Source: Leptasterias polaris (taxonomy: Eukaryota > Echinodermata > Asteroidea > Forcipulatida > Asteriidae). Taken from it: a stretch of DNA of 64,000 nt. The stretch's first letter is position 1. Every line of letters starts with the position of its first letter. Location of the stretch: positions 2,238,501-2,302,500 of the forward strand of contig JAZGTN010000017.1 of NCBI GenBank assembly GCA_037783415.1, read 5' to 3'. A model generated the notes under the pieces. The model had not been told where the DNA came from. It made no database searches and saw only the letters and a list, made by a program, of their open reading frames with translations. This document shows, piece after piece, positions 47,431 to 60,600 of the stretch. A program made the position numbers and the translations under genes.

Positions 47431-50400
47431 TCAGATTGATGGCTCGATGCTTCTCCAATCTTCCATGTTGTTAGTCAGCTCAAAATTAAGTTTCTTGTAG
47501 TTCATGACGTCTGCTCCCCTGACATGATTTACCTTGCTATACAGTTTTTCAATGGCTGGTGGGATATCATCATCTACACTGGCCAACTGGAGTAGTTCCT
47601 TGTTGTAGTTCCACTGCAAAGGACCCATCATGTGGGCGTAGCGGTGGGGCATTTTCAACTCGTTACAGCGATAGTCGTAATCCTTTTGGATGTCAGCGTC
47701 CATTTCAATTTTACTGGGCAGTGTCTTTGTGCCTTCCAGAGCGGCCATCGCGAAACGTACCTGGCAACTCAACTGCGGGTAGGGGCAGACTTTCCAAGGT
47801 ATACCAAGGAAGGATAGAGAAGGGAACCGTGTGTGAATGATGTGTTTATACAGAGGTGTGACCCGGTTTCTGTCAACCACGACTTCGCATTCGGGTTTCA
47901 AGAATGGAAAGTCGTAATGATAACCGGTGCACAACATGAGGACATCTGCCTTCACACTCTGGCCATCTGTGAATACGATTGTCTCATTCTCAACACGTCT
48001 TATACCAGGTACCTGTATAAGATTTTCAGGTAAAGGACATTCAATGGCCGGGTGAAGATGGCTGAGATATATTTTATTTACACTGGAGCAAAGATCTAGA
48101 GCGATATCGCGACCAGAATTACCAGCACCCAACATCACAAGAGTCTTCCCTTTGAAGCCTTCTGGATGACGGTATTCATGACTATGGAGTAGCTTACCGG
48201 TGAAAGAGTCCACACCGGGAATATCGGGGAACCTTGGCACGGAAAAGTGACTGCAGAGAAACGAGTAAACAATAACATTTCTATATTATTTAAATTATCT
48301 TCTCTTGAAATACATGCAGGACACTTTCAGTTTCAGACCCTTTTGCTACAAAACGAACAGATGCTTTAAATGCAGTCACATAATATCCAAAGCTTAGCTA
48401 GCACCTCAAAAGTCCAAACAATAACATTCTAAATGGATCGGTTTATAAGAATTCCAGTGGTCAGACATAGACCTTTCCATTGGGCTGCTGGAATGTTTCA
48501 TTGGAATTTTCAAAATGGTAACGCGCATTTTTCTTTATATTTGTTCCCATAGTTAAGCACAATGTTGCAGTCCAAAAGAATGTTCTGTCGGTCCAATTGA
48601 TTGAGGGCAGATGATATGCATATGGGAACATACTTATGCCTTGAATGTGCCAGAAGTTTGAAATGCACCCTAATCCACTAAGCAATGAGCCACATCAGGG
48701 CAATAGCCTAAGTTATGCACATGACATCACTGTATTTACCATAATTTCCTGCATACAGGGCTCTCAGGGTCTAAGGCGCAGTACCCCAAAATAACCGAGA
48801 CAAGATTCAAGTGTTGATGTTTAAGGCTCACATCCATATAAGATGCAACATGACTAGTTACACAGTTAGGCTCGCCATTTCCAATTCACTATTAGTACAT
48901 CCCAACATACAGGGGTCATTATGTTAGTTGATATAAGAACGCTTACCATAACGTATAGGGATCGTAAATTTGTTTAATCGTCAACACGAGTAAAATATAA
49001 TTTCTGGTTTTGCTTTACATTTATTTATTTTTGATTTTTTTTCTAAAAACATAGCTTCATAACATGCTGGTGGGATTACATCAATGCATTTAAAGGTAAA
49101 CTAAAAATGTTCCAAAATAATGTTTTTTCTGAAGTTCTGAACTAGTAGTTTCAGCTTTGGTCATGGCTACATGAGTTAAGTTCCGACACCCTTTCGTGCA
49201 CGTGCTAAAAGAACTTCTTATGCAGTGGCTGAATTTTGCTGGGATGATTCCACTGACCGTTTAACATTCCGTGGCATGGCGTGGCCGAGTGGTCAAGAGC
49301 ACCGAACTTAAGCTTTGGTCTGATCAGCAGAGTGTAGGTTCAAGTCCCGGTCGTGGCACTAGAGCAAGACTCTTAACCCAAATTGCTTTGTCTTTCAGAT
49401 GGGACATAAACCCGTGTTCTAGGATTTGTAGAGCACACTAAAGGACCCAGAACACTTGTCGTGGAAGAGTAGGGTTAACCCCGGTGCTTCATTTGGAGAG
49501 TTTGGCAAAAATAATTTCTGTATGTCCTCACCCATTACAGACCATCACAGCATCAAATTGGCTGACTTGAGGTGCAGCGTCTGGGTTGTCCACACTCTTC
49601 ACGATGACTTCCCAAGATGTCTTGCTGCTATTGATAACCGGTTTCACGGACTCTACTCTCGTCAGAAGCTACAAATAAATTTTTTGATTTGATTTGATTT
49701 GATTTATTGGTTTCTGCATCTTTTTTCTTTTTTCATCAAACATTTTCATGAACATAGTATGGTTTGATACAATATTTTAAATGTATATAATTTTATACAG
49801 ATAATAAACGAATTTAAACAAATATATTGAATGCATAATTAACATACATTAGATGCAGGAGGGCTACAGAAATAAGCAAAGTAGCTTGACGTGCCCGCAG
49901 CCCTGTGGGCAAACGCATCAAGGTGGGTTTTGAGGAGATTGAAATGGAATAAAAGGAATAAATGGGGTAAAGTTGTGAAGTGGGGAGGCAATCTTTTGGG
50001 AAGAAGAACTGCTGGTAGGAAGGGTAGAGCTTGTGGCGGGGGAACAGCATGTTGAGAGGAGACTAGTGATATGGGGAATAGGACCTTGTGTTGTGTAGAG
50101 GTTAATAAGACCTCACCCAGCCATGGAAGATCACTTTTGAAACAGGTGGGTGAGGGGAGGGGAAAATCATAATAAATCACTTCCATAAAGCAGCAGGTAA
50201 AGCAACAGCCCCTGCCCCCCGTCACTCATATGCACACAAATGATGACAGCCAAACAGTGTATCTCTAGACTGTTATAACCTCCTCCAATGTTTACAATGG
50301 GACTACTCCAGAAAAGGACTTCTTCTGAGAACTGAGCTGAATTTCACAGCCGTGCTCTTTGTGGAATCTTACTCCTACCATTACCGCATGCCATCTAGTG

Positions 50401-52576
50401 CTGTGTGTATGCCAAGAATGCCCGGTGGAGCAGGCATTTGCACACAAACACAACTTTCTGGATAATAATCTGATGTAATATGCACACACAAAGCGAGGAT
50501 TTGTTCTGTTACCGTAAGCCCTGAATCTCTATTAAAAGTGCGGGAGTAACCCATGAAAATGCACAAACGCAGGAAGGTTCCACTAGTACTGGCTCCCAAA
50601 TAAGCCAAAAAGTTTGATTGGTGGGGTAGTTTCGTTGGAAACCTCAGAACCTAGCACAGGCTGTCAGCAAGACATCTGAAGCCTGCTACAAAAAACAGAT
50701 GGCTCCACTTTATCAGAGGATTATATCTGGGTTGGTTGTGTGTCTGTAAAAAAAGTATTTACTATAGTATATTCTGAGGTTGCCCTAAGCTGCGTTGGAT
50801 AGACAATGTGACAAAGTGGAGTGGTAGAAGTGTAGGAGAGCTGAGAATAGCAGCGATTGAAAGAGAACAGGTGATGGCGGCGACTCCAGGAATGCGCCCC
50901 CATTACAATTTGAGGATAAGGCGGCCACGGACGCAAGTCTTTGCCGAATGATGATGATAAGTATATTATGCACAACTCTGGGACCTGATCCGCCACTAAG
51001 ATAATTGGAATGGTCCAGTCTTGGAAATCAAGGAATTTGACTCCCTCAGGGGTCAATGCATTGCACTTTGGAGAAAACAGTGCAACAATTAAAAAGTGCC
51101 ATGACTTTGTGTTACAAACACTTCCTTACTCATTTTAAAAGATTGTTACAAAGTTTAACTCAGACATTCATTGGTGTTCCAATGAAAACAATCTGATATT
51201 TTTTATAATGTTCGTGGGGGACACTATGAAAACTATGATATATTTTTCAGTGACCAAATCTGATAATTTTACATTTAAAAAAGGGTCATTGACTCACCTT
51301 CAAGCTTTCGTATACATTGAAAGTTGTAGCATACCGTTTAAGATACTGGAGGACTTGTGCGTGTCTAATGAACGAGGTTTGACCGCCCTCATTGACAGGG
51401 AGATCTGGGAACATCATCACCTGCTTGGGTAAGTTTGTCCTGCAGTAAATAAAAATACAACTTGCACAATAATAAAACATGAATAATTTATTTGCGAATG
51501 CGATGAACGTAACGAGACATGCAATGACCCTTTGTGTACACAGTTGAAAGTGCATTGTGGCTGAAATGTAAACTACGCTCACATGACTAGATTGTTATGA
51601 TCATCACAGCTTGGTCAAAGACAAACTACAATTCAAGGTTGGTATTTATAAATAAATCATTATTATTTCTGGTAAGGAAACCAAGGATGCCTCATACATG
51701 TAAAGGGTGCACGTAATCACTGTAGGTCGCAAGACTGAGGAAACCTGTACACAAGGGTGCTTGCTATGTGAACCAGAAACATCGGGGTTAACCCCTACTC
51801 TTCCACGTTAGGGGTTCTGGTCTTTTTTGTAATGTACACTACCAACCCTAGTACATTGGACCTACAGCTTAATGTCCCATCGGAAGGACAAAGCAATTAC
51901 GGTAAAAAATCTTGCTCATGCACACAAGTGCCAAGACTGAATCTTGAACCCACACTCTTCTGTTGGCACTTGAGCCCAGTGCTCTTAACTGCTCAGCCAC
52001 AATATACAATGATATATCCTTTCCAGTTATATCAATTGCCCATGGCTAGAACGTACTATGTCCTTCGGATGGGATATGAAGCCCTTGGTCACTTGTGTTG
52101 AGTAATGCACGTAAAAGAACCCAGTGCACTTATCGAAAAGAGAAGGAGTTCGTCCCGGTGCTCCTGGTTTGATTGGCTGCATATTGCACCAGAGCACCAC
52201 TATGCAAAGGAATAGGTCCCACACTTCAAACGTAGCTCCACATACCTTGCAAGTAAATACTGAATGTTGAAGCGCCTTGAGTGTCACTGAGTGACGGATA
52301 TGAGCGGTATAAGAAGTCGTTATTATTATTATTATAATTACTAACTGAAAACTTGGTTTATGAACTCACTCGAACTAACCTGAGCTGACTGTACATGCTG
52401 GACTGAACGGGCTGGCCATACTTATTGGTGCCTACTTCATCCGTGTAAACCCAAGCACCTCCTATGTCATCTGTCTGCTCATAGACGACCACCTTGAACA
52501 CATCAGGCTTAGCGCCTAGATATCTTGCAGCACACAAACCCGCAGGTCCGCCACCAATAACTGCTACTTTTATCAT
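47431..52576 (-). CDS. Flavin-containing monooxygenase (GS-OX-like), copy B
   Basis: Four exons, 52576-52380, 51439-51298, 49668-49532 and 48250-47431, are each exactly as long as those of copy A, and encode 431 residues. Motifs at the same positions are GGGPAG (8-13), the F-x-G-xxx-H-xxx-Y signature (175-185), GAGNSG (200-205, the consensus form) and CTGY (266-269). Differences from copy A are 6 of 66 in exon 1, 10 of 47 in exon 2 and 4 of 46 in exon 3. Near the C-terminus there is a concentrated block (EKLYSKVNHVRGADV against EKLINEVVPLLTADP) between nearly identical flanks. Both copies are intact and head-to-tail, about 14 kb apart, so they arose by tandem duplication and neither looks decayed. 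Substrates are unknown. Confidence 0.9.
49270..49500 (+). repeat. tRNA-Leu-like SINE with complete head, FMO-B intron 3
   Basis: GGCGTGGCCGAGTGGTCAAG (A box) leads through an anticodon arm GAACTTAAGCTTTGG and a long variable region to GGTTCAAGTCCCGGTCGTGG (B box). GATGGGACATAAACCCG and GGACCCAGAACACTTG follow. The long variable arm fits tRNA-Leu or tRNA-Ser ancestry. The attached body shows it is a SINE. Confidence 0.75.
49676..50230. repeat. Retroelement-like 3' sequence in FMO-B intron 2
   Basis: A (GATTT)n tract at 49685-49705 leads into TTATTGGTTTCTGCATC and GTGCCCGCAGCCCTGTGGGC, a small hairpin. The composition suggests the untranslated 3' end of a LINE. The 128-codon minus-strand frame here is not supported. 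Confidence 0.35.
51760..52330. repeat. Two SINE copies, opposite orientation, FMO-B intron 1
   Basis: A minus-strand copy (about 51775-52005) ends at a tRNA-like head with GGTTCAAGATTCAG. A plus-strand copy follows (about 52045-52330: CCTTCGGATGGGATATGAAG, AAAAGAACCCAGTGCACTTA, GATTGGCTGCATATTGCACC, GCGCCTTGAGTGTCACTGAG) and ends in (TTA)n. Confidence 0.7.
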
Positions 52577-52953
52577 GACGTTTGGATTGACTGTTTCTGT
52601 TTGAAGAGCATAATTTGAAAGGATTTTATTTTATCAGTTGAAATAAGGCAGTGTATACTGTGCCAGTACTGAAAATACTCGGAGACTGTTTCGAGGGACT
52701 TGGACTTGCGTTGCTGAGTGTGCCCCCCGCTCATCGACATGTTACATGTTCGATAATCTTTTTTCTTTTTGTCCCCCTAAATAATAAGAACTCTCATTTC
52801 TTTTAAATGCATTTATAAAGACCCAGGACCAAAGCCTTCATCCATTGTCAAACTTAACTCACAACTGATGCCGGCATTCCTAGTATATTCACAATTAAAA
52901 AACAGATAGATAACATTAACTAACACTAAAACAGTAACAATCACTTTCTTCTT
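52577..52953. other. FMO-B upstream region
   Basis: The first bases upstream of the ATG (CAAACGTCATGAT context) are conserved with copy A (CAAACATCATGAT). GTTTGGATTGACTGTTTCTG is present in both, so the duplication covers at least the proximal 5' end. No TATA box was identified. Confidence 0.4.
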
Positions 52954-53329
52954 TTAAAGGCACTGAACACGTTTTGTAATTGTCAAAGACCAGTATTCTC
53001 ACTTGGTGTATCCCAACATATGCATAAAATAACAAGCCTGTGAAAATTTGGGCTCAATTGGTCATTGAAGTTGCAAGAAAATGATGAAAGAAAAAACACC
53101 CTTGTTGTACAAATTAGTGTGCTTTCAGATAGGAATAAAAGGCTTCTGGCCAGAAGTCTTTTATTATTTTAGTGAGAAATTACCTCTTTCTCAAAAACTA
53201 CGTTACTTCAGAGGGAGTAGTTTCTCACAATGTTTTATACTATCAACAGCTCTCCGTTGCTCGTTACCAAGTAAGTTTTTATGCTAATAAATATTTTGAG
53301 TAATTACCAAACGTGTACAGTGCCTTTAA
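52954..53329 (-). mobile_element. MITE, AAAGGCACTG family, reverse orientation
   Basis: It starts TTAAAGGCACTGAACACGTT and ends ACGTGTACAGTGCCTTTAA. The interior is the reverse complement of the copy at 45358 (TTCTGGCCAGAAGTC, CTACGTTACTTCAGAGGGAG). Very high similarity suggests recent activity of the family. Confidence 0.9.
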
Positions 53330-56300
53330 GTAAATTTTTAGTCAATCTGTTTCATATTGTCCATTCCAAGAATACATTTTTACCCTTCTTCAGTTGAATT
53401 TCTGTTACCTAGTACAATCAAATTGTTAGTTTGACCAGCCTCATGCATGCTGTTGCTAGCTGTTTTTATGAATATGGGTTTGCTCCTTTGGCGATTTTAC
53501 TGAATTTTATAGTAAATGTTGTGATCTTTTTTCTGATGTCAGCTACTAAGTACTATACTGGATGTGATGATTTTGACATTGATATTTTTATTTTTATTTA
53601 TATTTTTTAATTGAATGATTGATCTTTTTTGATCAGTGAATGCTATAGTAATCGAATGATGAATGCTGATGTAAAGGAGCATTCATTTTAGTGTCACCAT
53701 GGTAGTGTAACGCAGAGTTTTAGAGATGATTTAGAATATGTTCTGCACTCTATATTTTCTCTGGTTAACGGAGAGTCCTGAGCGAGCGAGCGAGCGGAGT
53801 GGAGTTGACAACGACTGAAGAAAAGCACTTGGAACAATTTGTATGGGTCTGCTCTTATTTTGATTAAGGTGACTTCTAACATACAATTACTACAGAGGTG
53901 CTGAACCTAGCTCGCAGGTGTTTGAGAGGCATGTCTCTTGCACTAAGGCATAAGGGAAAGTCGAAGGAGTAGTCGAGGCCCAGAGTGAAAGTCGGGGAGA
54001 GGTTATAAAGGGTTTCTGGAAGTGGAGTAGGTGAAATGATGTCACAGAGAAAATACAACCAATCATCCAATGACATCATTTCCTAGAACAAGATCATTGG
54101 CATAATTGGTGGGGAAGGTCAGCCAGGGAGGCTGAGGTCAGTAGAGGGTCAGGGGAGTCTGAGGTCAGTAGTGGGCAATGATAGACCACCTGTTATGTGC
54201 TAAGATAGAACAACTACAGTGGGAAATCTAAAGTTAGTGAGAAATCGTCCTTACAGTTAATACACTACAGTACAGTTGTAGTTTCATTCATGGTACTTCT
54301 TGGTAGTTTCATCATCTACAATTTCAAAAGTTAAGTTTAATAATAATATAGCCCAGGTTGGGACTCCTCTGTTGCATCAGTGCAGTGGCACTGACTGACG
54401 TCCTACAGGGCTAAGTTTAATATTAATAATACTTGTCCTTTAAATTAAATTACGATTTAGGAAAGGCGGTACACTGTTGAGCGAAATTTAGAATCCCGCG
54501 CAAGTTTAATATTTGTACCGGCAAGTCTTAAACTTACGCGGGCAAAGTTCAGACTTGCGCTCAAAAACTTTACTTTGCGCTCAACATTCAAGGAGTGGTT
54601 TTCAATCTGATCTCTCACTCTCAGTCTCATCCTGACCTCAGTATACAGCGCGATGGTCAGCCCCATAAGCCAGAGTCATACAATCATCATCAGAACTTTC
54701 GACTAAAGGCAGTGGATTTTATCATGAAACTGTACTTACCTTACCAAGTACTACCTGGCGACTTTGTTCAACTAACTAAGCCCAGTTTATACTTTGAAAA
54801 AGCAGAAAGTTACTGCGTATCTTTCTCTATGATGCAGGGGCATTGCAAATATCAAAGGGCGCCCTCTGTTGACAATGCAACGTGCCGTTGTTGCGGTACG
54901 TCCACGGACTTTCACTGAGGCCCTGATCACAGTTGGCCTGAGGCTGTAAACGAAGTGTTATGAACTCTCACCCATACTGCTCGCCTGAGTATAGCCAAGA
55001 TTTCAAATTGTGATTATAATTAAGTCTATTTGTAAGCCTACTCATATGATTGATTGATTGATTAATTGAATGATTGAATTTATTTGGATAAAACACTGCA
55101 AGAACATGGCAAAAATACATACACAATTTCGAGAGATTGAAACGAGAGGTCAAGTTTCCCATATCATTGTGCCTTGGCCGCATTGCTACAATTGTGAAAT
55201 CCTTTCATGTGCACTGATTAGGACCATTAACATGAGGTATCAACCAACATACTGGATACTAGAATGGAGATAACTGAGGTACGTGCTTTGTTAATGTGCC
55301 TCTTGTGTGTTCTTTCCACTGAGGCTACTACAATCCGAAATGGCGCCTTCAAAAGAATTTGCTCAGAAACAGATACCTCAAAAGCTCCTATCAGGTATTA
55401 CCCAAATAGCATGCAACGTTCAGTCTTCCAGTAATATGCTGTGGTGACGTACAACCGAACCCAGGACCAGAGTCTCTAACGCAATCGTCAAACAATACGC
55501 AGAAATGTAACCGATACAGCATAAACCAACTATGCATATGCTCTAAGACTGTTAAAGCTTATCTACCCATGGATGTTTGGAGCACTATTACAGAGTTAGA
55601 ACGACGTGACTTTAAATAATGTGCCGTTGGTGGCTACACACCGAAGCCAAGCAAATACTGCCACACATGTAATGCGTATGGCATTATTGAATTCCATAGT
55701 CTTTACGAATTCTCTTTTGTTTTTACAAGGAGGGCTTCACAGTGCAGCAATGGCCGGGCGTGTGCATGACTGCCAGCAAAAATTTATCTGTCATTTGCTA
55801 TAATTATGACAAACACACTGGAGTCTGACTGTTTTATTTCCTTCCTGTATTATGTCAAAAATACGGGTAGTGCCTGAACCGGTTGGGGCGTTGTTTGAGT
55901 TATTTCATTTTTGTACACTAAATGATGAACAATAGGCTAGTTATAAAAATAAAATCAGTACAAAACGGTTTCCAAGAACCCACTGCTTGTGTAGAACAAA
56001 ATTGTTTAAATGTTCAATAGAGATTTCAGTACATAGCGAGTGGCAAAGACAGAATAGCCTGCTGAACGTATTTAATTTTTAACCTGAAAATTTATAATAA
56101 TAAATTATTGTTTTGATAACCGTTACATTTTTCATGTGAGTTATTTTCCTAGTACTACTCTGTTTCTTTGTTCTATAAATCGCATAATCGAAATAAGCAA
56201 GCAATATAGACCTTACTCACTGACGTCATCGTGACACCATCTTTAATAGAACGAGGTAAAACGATGAGGATAATGGAAAACGATGATTATGTACGCGCAA

Positions 56301-57440
56301 CGCACAGGATAGGCTAATGAGCAACAACCCTCTTTTGACTTCTAGCTATAGCCGAGAGCGCCCTATACTCAAAATACGTCATGTGCAAGGTCTATTAGGA
56401 ACTCATAAATCGATGAAAAAATAAATAAATATTAAAGCCAACTCTTATTGGTGTTTTGTTGAAATTGAGGTCACCTTATAATAAGTTTCCTGTTGGTTAT
56501 AACTTAAGTTATCACTGCGGCGCACACGTGCGTCACCGTCTATCTGCACACCAGTTTTTGCTACTTCCGGCTCCTAAAGCTACCGTCCTGTGTGTAATAA
56601 TAATTTTAAAAAAACCACATTCAATTATTCTCAAGCATTTCTGATGACAGAAAATTAATTTCGAGAAGACCTTTGGATGTACAAGCCAAGTCAAATGTTA
56701 AAACTTTCCTTGCGTAAATCCTCATGCAAAAATTTAGTTCTGAATGTATTTCCAATATTAGCCTTTTTGAGATGTGGTGAGATGGTTGGTTAGTACACTG
56801 CTTAGTTTGAGTGTTTATATAGTTGTATTTGTATATTTTGGTTTACAGTAACACCATCCATCTGCTGGGTAGATTGGGTTCATTTGAGATCTTGCCTAAG
56901 CTTCTACTGCCGCGGAGTAGATTTTTTGGAATTCGGGAGACTTCGGGAGACTTCACAGTTCTGAAAAGAACTGTCCAACTTATTAACTAGGGCCTACTAA
57001 TCATACTTGGGCATTTATGGGTGGAAGGTAGGAAATCGGCCGGGACTACTATACTTTCGCTAGTGGATCGAGGGGACTTCTTGCTGCTAACTTCACTGCT
57101 GCGGAGTGAGTTCTTAACAAACAAATTTACCCAAAGTAAATTTACCCAAAGTGCCATGGTAATGTTTCCACCATCAAAGTGGCTTATGGGCTTCTGGTCA
57201 AATCGTGGGCGTGGCTTAGTGCAATTACGTCACACAAACAAACATTATAACAGGTCTCTACATAAATTTGTGGGTTGTTGTTTGATTAATATTGAAAACT
57301 AGGTAATAAATAAATTGTAATCAGAGTTTGGCTTGGAAGATGCGGGCACCTTTTCGTCAATGTGCCATTCTCTATGGGCGTTTTATTATTCATAAAAGCT
57401 ATTATTATTTATTGCTTCGAAAAAACTCACACTTTACATT
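53330..57440. other. Intergenic, no recognised gene
   Basis: Short repeats include GAGCGAGCGAGCG near 53783, a duplicated GTCTGAGGTCAGTAG-type phrase at 54120-54175, and GATTGATTGATTGATTAATT near 55049. A 107-codon plus-strand frame at 54595 and a 93-codon frame at 57021 have no recognisable domains. Confidence 0.4.
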
Positions 57441-57634
57441 TTGGCTAAGAGTTCGTCAGTGCATTTTGCATCCTTGTCTGTACCAGTGGACGGTGGCACT
57501 TTGGTGAGCACAAGAAAAGAGTGGATTTTTGGAGAAAATAATAGTTATCATTCGCAAGGAAGGTGTTCAAACCTAAAGTTGTCACTCGTCTTTACCGTGC
57601 ATCAAAAGGGAGCGCACTTTTCACTCCTGTGGTC

Positions 57635-60600
57635 ATGGCTTCAAACGTGTCTCATCCGTACTATCCATTGGGCTTGGAGGTGCCCCACTACAAGGAGAAT
57701 AGTCTCGGTGTCGCTGTCACACCCATTACACTGGGCTCCTTCATCGTCATCTTCGTGTGTTTATGGAAGTACGTGAAGCAGGACCGGTTTGACCGTCTCC
57801 TGGGATCATGGGAGAAGGCGGCACTGTGCTGGTGGGGGTTGTGTGGATGCATCCACATGGTCTTAGAGGGGTATGTGAGCCTGAACAGCAGTACCTATCC
57901 CGGGGAAAACAACATCTTGGCGCAAATCTGTAAGTGTCCGTTATAAAGAGGACAAATACGACTCATTGGTAATTAATACACGCTAAAACTGAAAAGATAA
58001 CTCTTTATGAGAGTACAAACTAGTTCTAAAAGTGTAGTTGCATAGAGTTACCACAAAGAGAAAGTGGCAGAGCTAATTATAAATAAACTGTCTGTTTGGT
58101 GTGAGTTTATTCATCGGCTTTGTGATAACTTTTTGTAATTTTTCTGTTTAGAAAAGCTACAATGGAATCTCGCTCTGAATCAGAGCAGGCTATATAGAGC
58201 AAGGAGTTCACTAGTTCAAGTTATCTATTTGAAGCATAGTTTGTAATTCTAATGTTGCTGATTTTGCAAGTCTCACGTGAAATCGAACATTTCTTTGAAC
58301 CTTGTGGGTCATATCACTCTACAGTAGTTTGTAAAAAAGGAGAGACAAAATCGCGCATTTTCACGGGTTCCACGTTCGAATACGTGCAAGAAATCCTCAG
58401 TTTAAGTTATAAAATGTAAAGTTTCTATAAATAAAGTTTATGTTATTAATTAAATAAGGTGTCATTATTTTACCACAGGGAAAGAGTACACAAAGGGAGA
58501 TAGCAGATATGTGCAGTAAGTACAGATAATGTAAATTGTGATGAATATTACACAATGGACTGGATTGGGGTTATTTTTATTGTTGACATTATTGTTGTCG
58601 GGGGGAAAAAACAAACAAAACAACTAAATCAGAAAGCTCATTGTTGATAAATTTCACACTAGCATCTCTCTTTCACAAGAACATCCTTCTGGTACCGGTA
58701 CTATCTCAATACATCGGGAAAAGAGCATTTAAATGCCCTCAAAATCATCATTGCTTGTTGCGATCGCCGTATTGGAACATACTCGACGTATAAAAGTGCA
58801 CAAGTTCCACAGGCCACTAAAATGGAATCATTTAGATTTATTTATTTATTTATTTATTTATTTTAAATCTTTAGACATATACACAATGATTACAAGTTGG
58901 ACAGGGGCTGTCAAGGTTATACACAAGTATGAAAACTGTCATCTTAAGATGTGTACAACCAGACCCCTGCCAACGATAAAATAATTATATAATTATAAAA
59001 AGGAGATTGCACTCAAACGCTATAAAATCACACAACGGTAAACATTAAAACAAAAGCAAATCCAAAACTTTGCAAAAACAGCACCCAAAAAACACAAAAA
59101 AACAGGAGGCAGGGACAAATATTTAAAAACCCAAACAAGACAAGATCCCAAATGATTCCCAAAGCCCAACACGAATGGACTTAAAACCCTCTAAAGCCAC
59201 AAAAAAAAAAAAACTGGCACCAAAGAACATCTTTAAAACCATGAAGCAGGAAATAAACAAAATAGAATTGGAAATGAGGTAAATTTGTTGGTTTGATCAC
59301 TTTGGTTCGATAGTGAGATTCTTTGGCCGTTTTCTAAACCATGGATTGAGCTTGGGTGTATGCCCCGTCAGTTAACTAGAAAACGGCGCAATCTTCTGAC
59401 GGGGCTTCAAACATGCGGACGGAACCCTATAGTCGTTGTTTCGAAAACGGCCTTATGGAAATTAGTTTTCAAAAACCAATGATGTTGTATCCATGTAAGT
59501 GCCTGCATAATATTGATATGGTTCGACATAATTATATCCACAGACCATTGGATATACACCAAATCAACAGCACCCTCAAAACCCGGAAGCGCCTCAGCAC
59601 CGAAAACTTGTACTTTACCTGAAAATATTGGTACAGCCAAAGTAGGATTACTGTGTAATGTACATAGCATGTGACTGGTTCCCTTCCAGTTTTGCAAAAA
59701 TAAATTAGATTGGTCAACAGCCTGTGCTTGTGTTAGGGGTAGCAATTAGCGCATTGTTTATCTTTTTGAGGAAGCGATTCAAATACCATCAAGTACAAAA
59801 ACTCATCCGCATGATGGAAACACACTCACAAAATCTTGCTTAAAGAACACGAGCGATTTTATTCACTTGAAGTAAGAGATGGTAGCCCTTCAAAAATGTT
59901 CAACATTTTCCCCGACCCACTGCAAAGTTTCCATAATCGATTAGTTTTGTTTTATCTGAGATAAGTAGGAAAATGGTACAAATAGAATTCGAATTCACTG
60001 TGCTCAGTGCTGTATTTGTAACAACATTTAGCTCTTGCCTTTTAAAAAAGCTGAACGTTGTGGGTTCGTACTGTCTCCCACCCCCACATGTGTGTAGCAA
60101 AACTAAATCATAATATTTAGACCTACCCCATTATGAAACTGCTCGTTCAGGCCCGGTTTAAAGAAAGGTTTCACTGGTGTGTAAAAACATATTTTTAAAA
60201 GAATACGAAGTTAGTAGAACAAAATTGGTTGACATTTCAGGTCTGACGCTTGTATCATAATCATGGAGGGACTGACGGCCTGGATAGAAGGCCCCGGATG
60301 TTTCTTCATCTTGTGGGCGTTTCTTGCAAGGCACCCAATGCGTCACGTGCTCCAGTTTGGGGTCTCCATTGGTCAGTTCTACGGTGAGTGAATGCTGTCG
60401 GTCAGTAAATTCAATCGGTCTTTTATCTTCGGAAAATATTCGATGACATCAAAATGTCCGATTTATGAATGGACTTTTGTCCAAGGTACGTAAAGGTCTC
60501 ACAGCAGGAATCACACATGCACGAAGGTATAGACCTTTATCGTGCAGCCACCATATTGGTCACGTTCTCTGTATCCAATAACAGTAATGAATGCATAACA

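Noticed and set aside
49272..49353. Possible functional tRNA-Leu gene
   Set aside because: The head is tRNA-like but is followed by the same body found in other SINE copies, and the arms have mismatches.
50721..51056. 111-codon minus-strand frame in FMO-B intron 2
   Set aside because: It resembles retroelement untranslated sequence, has no reverse-transcriptase motif, and lies inside an intron.
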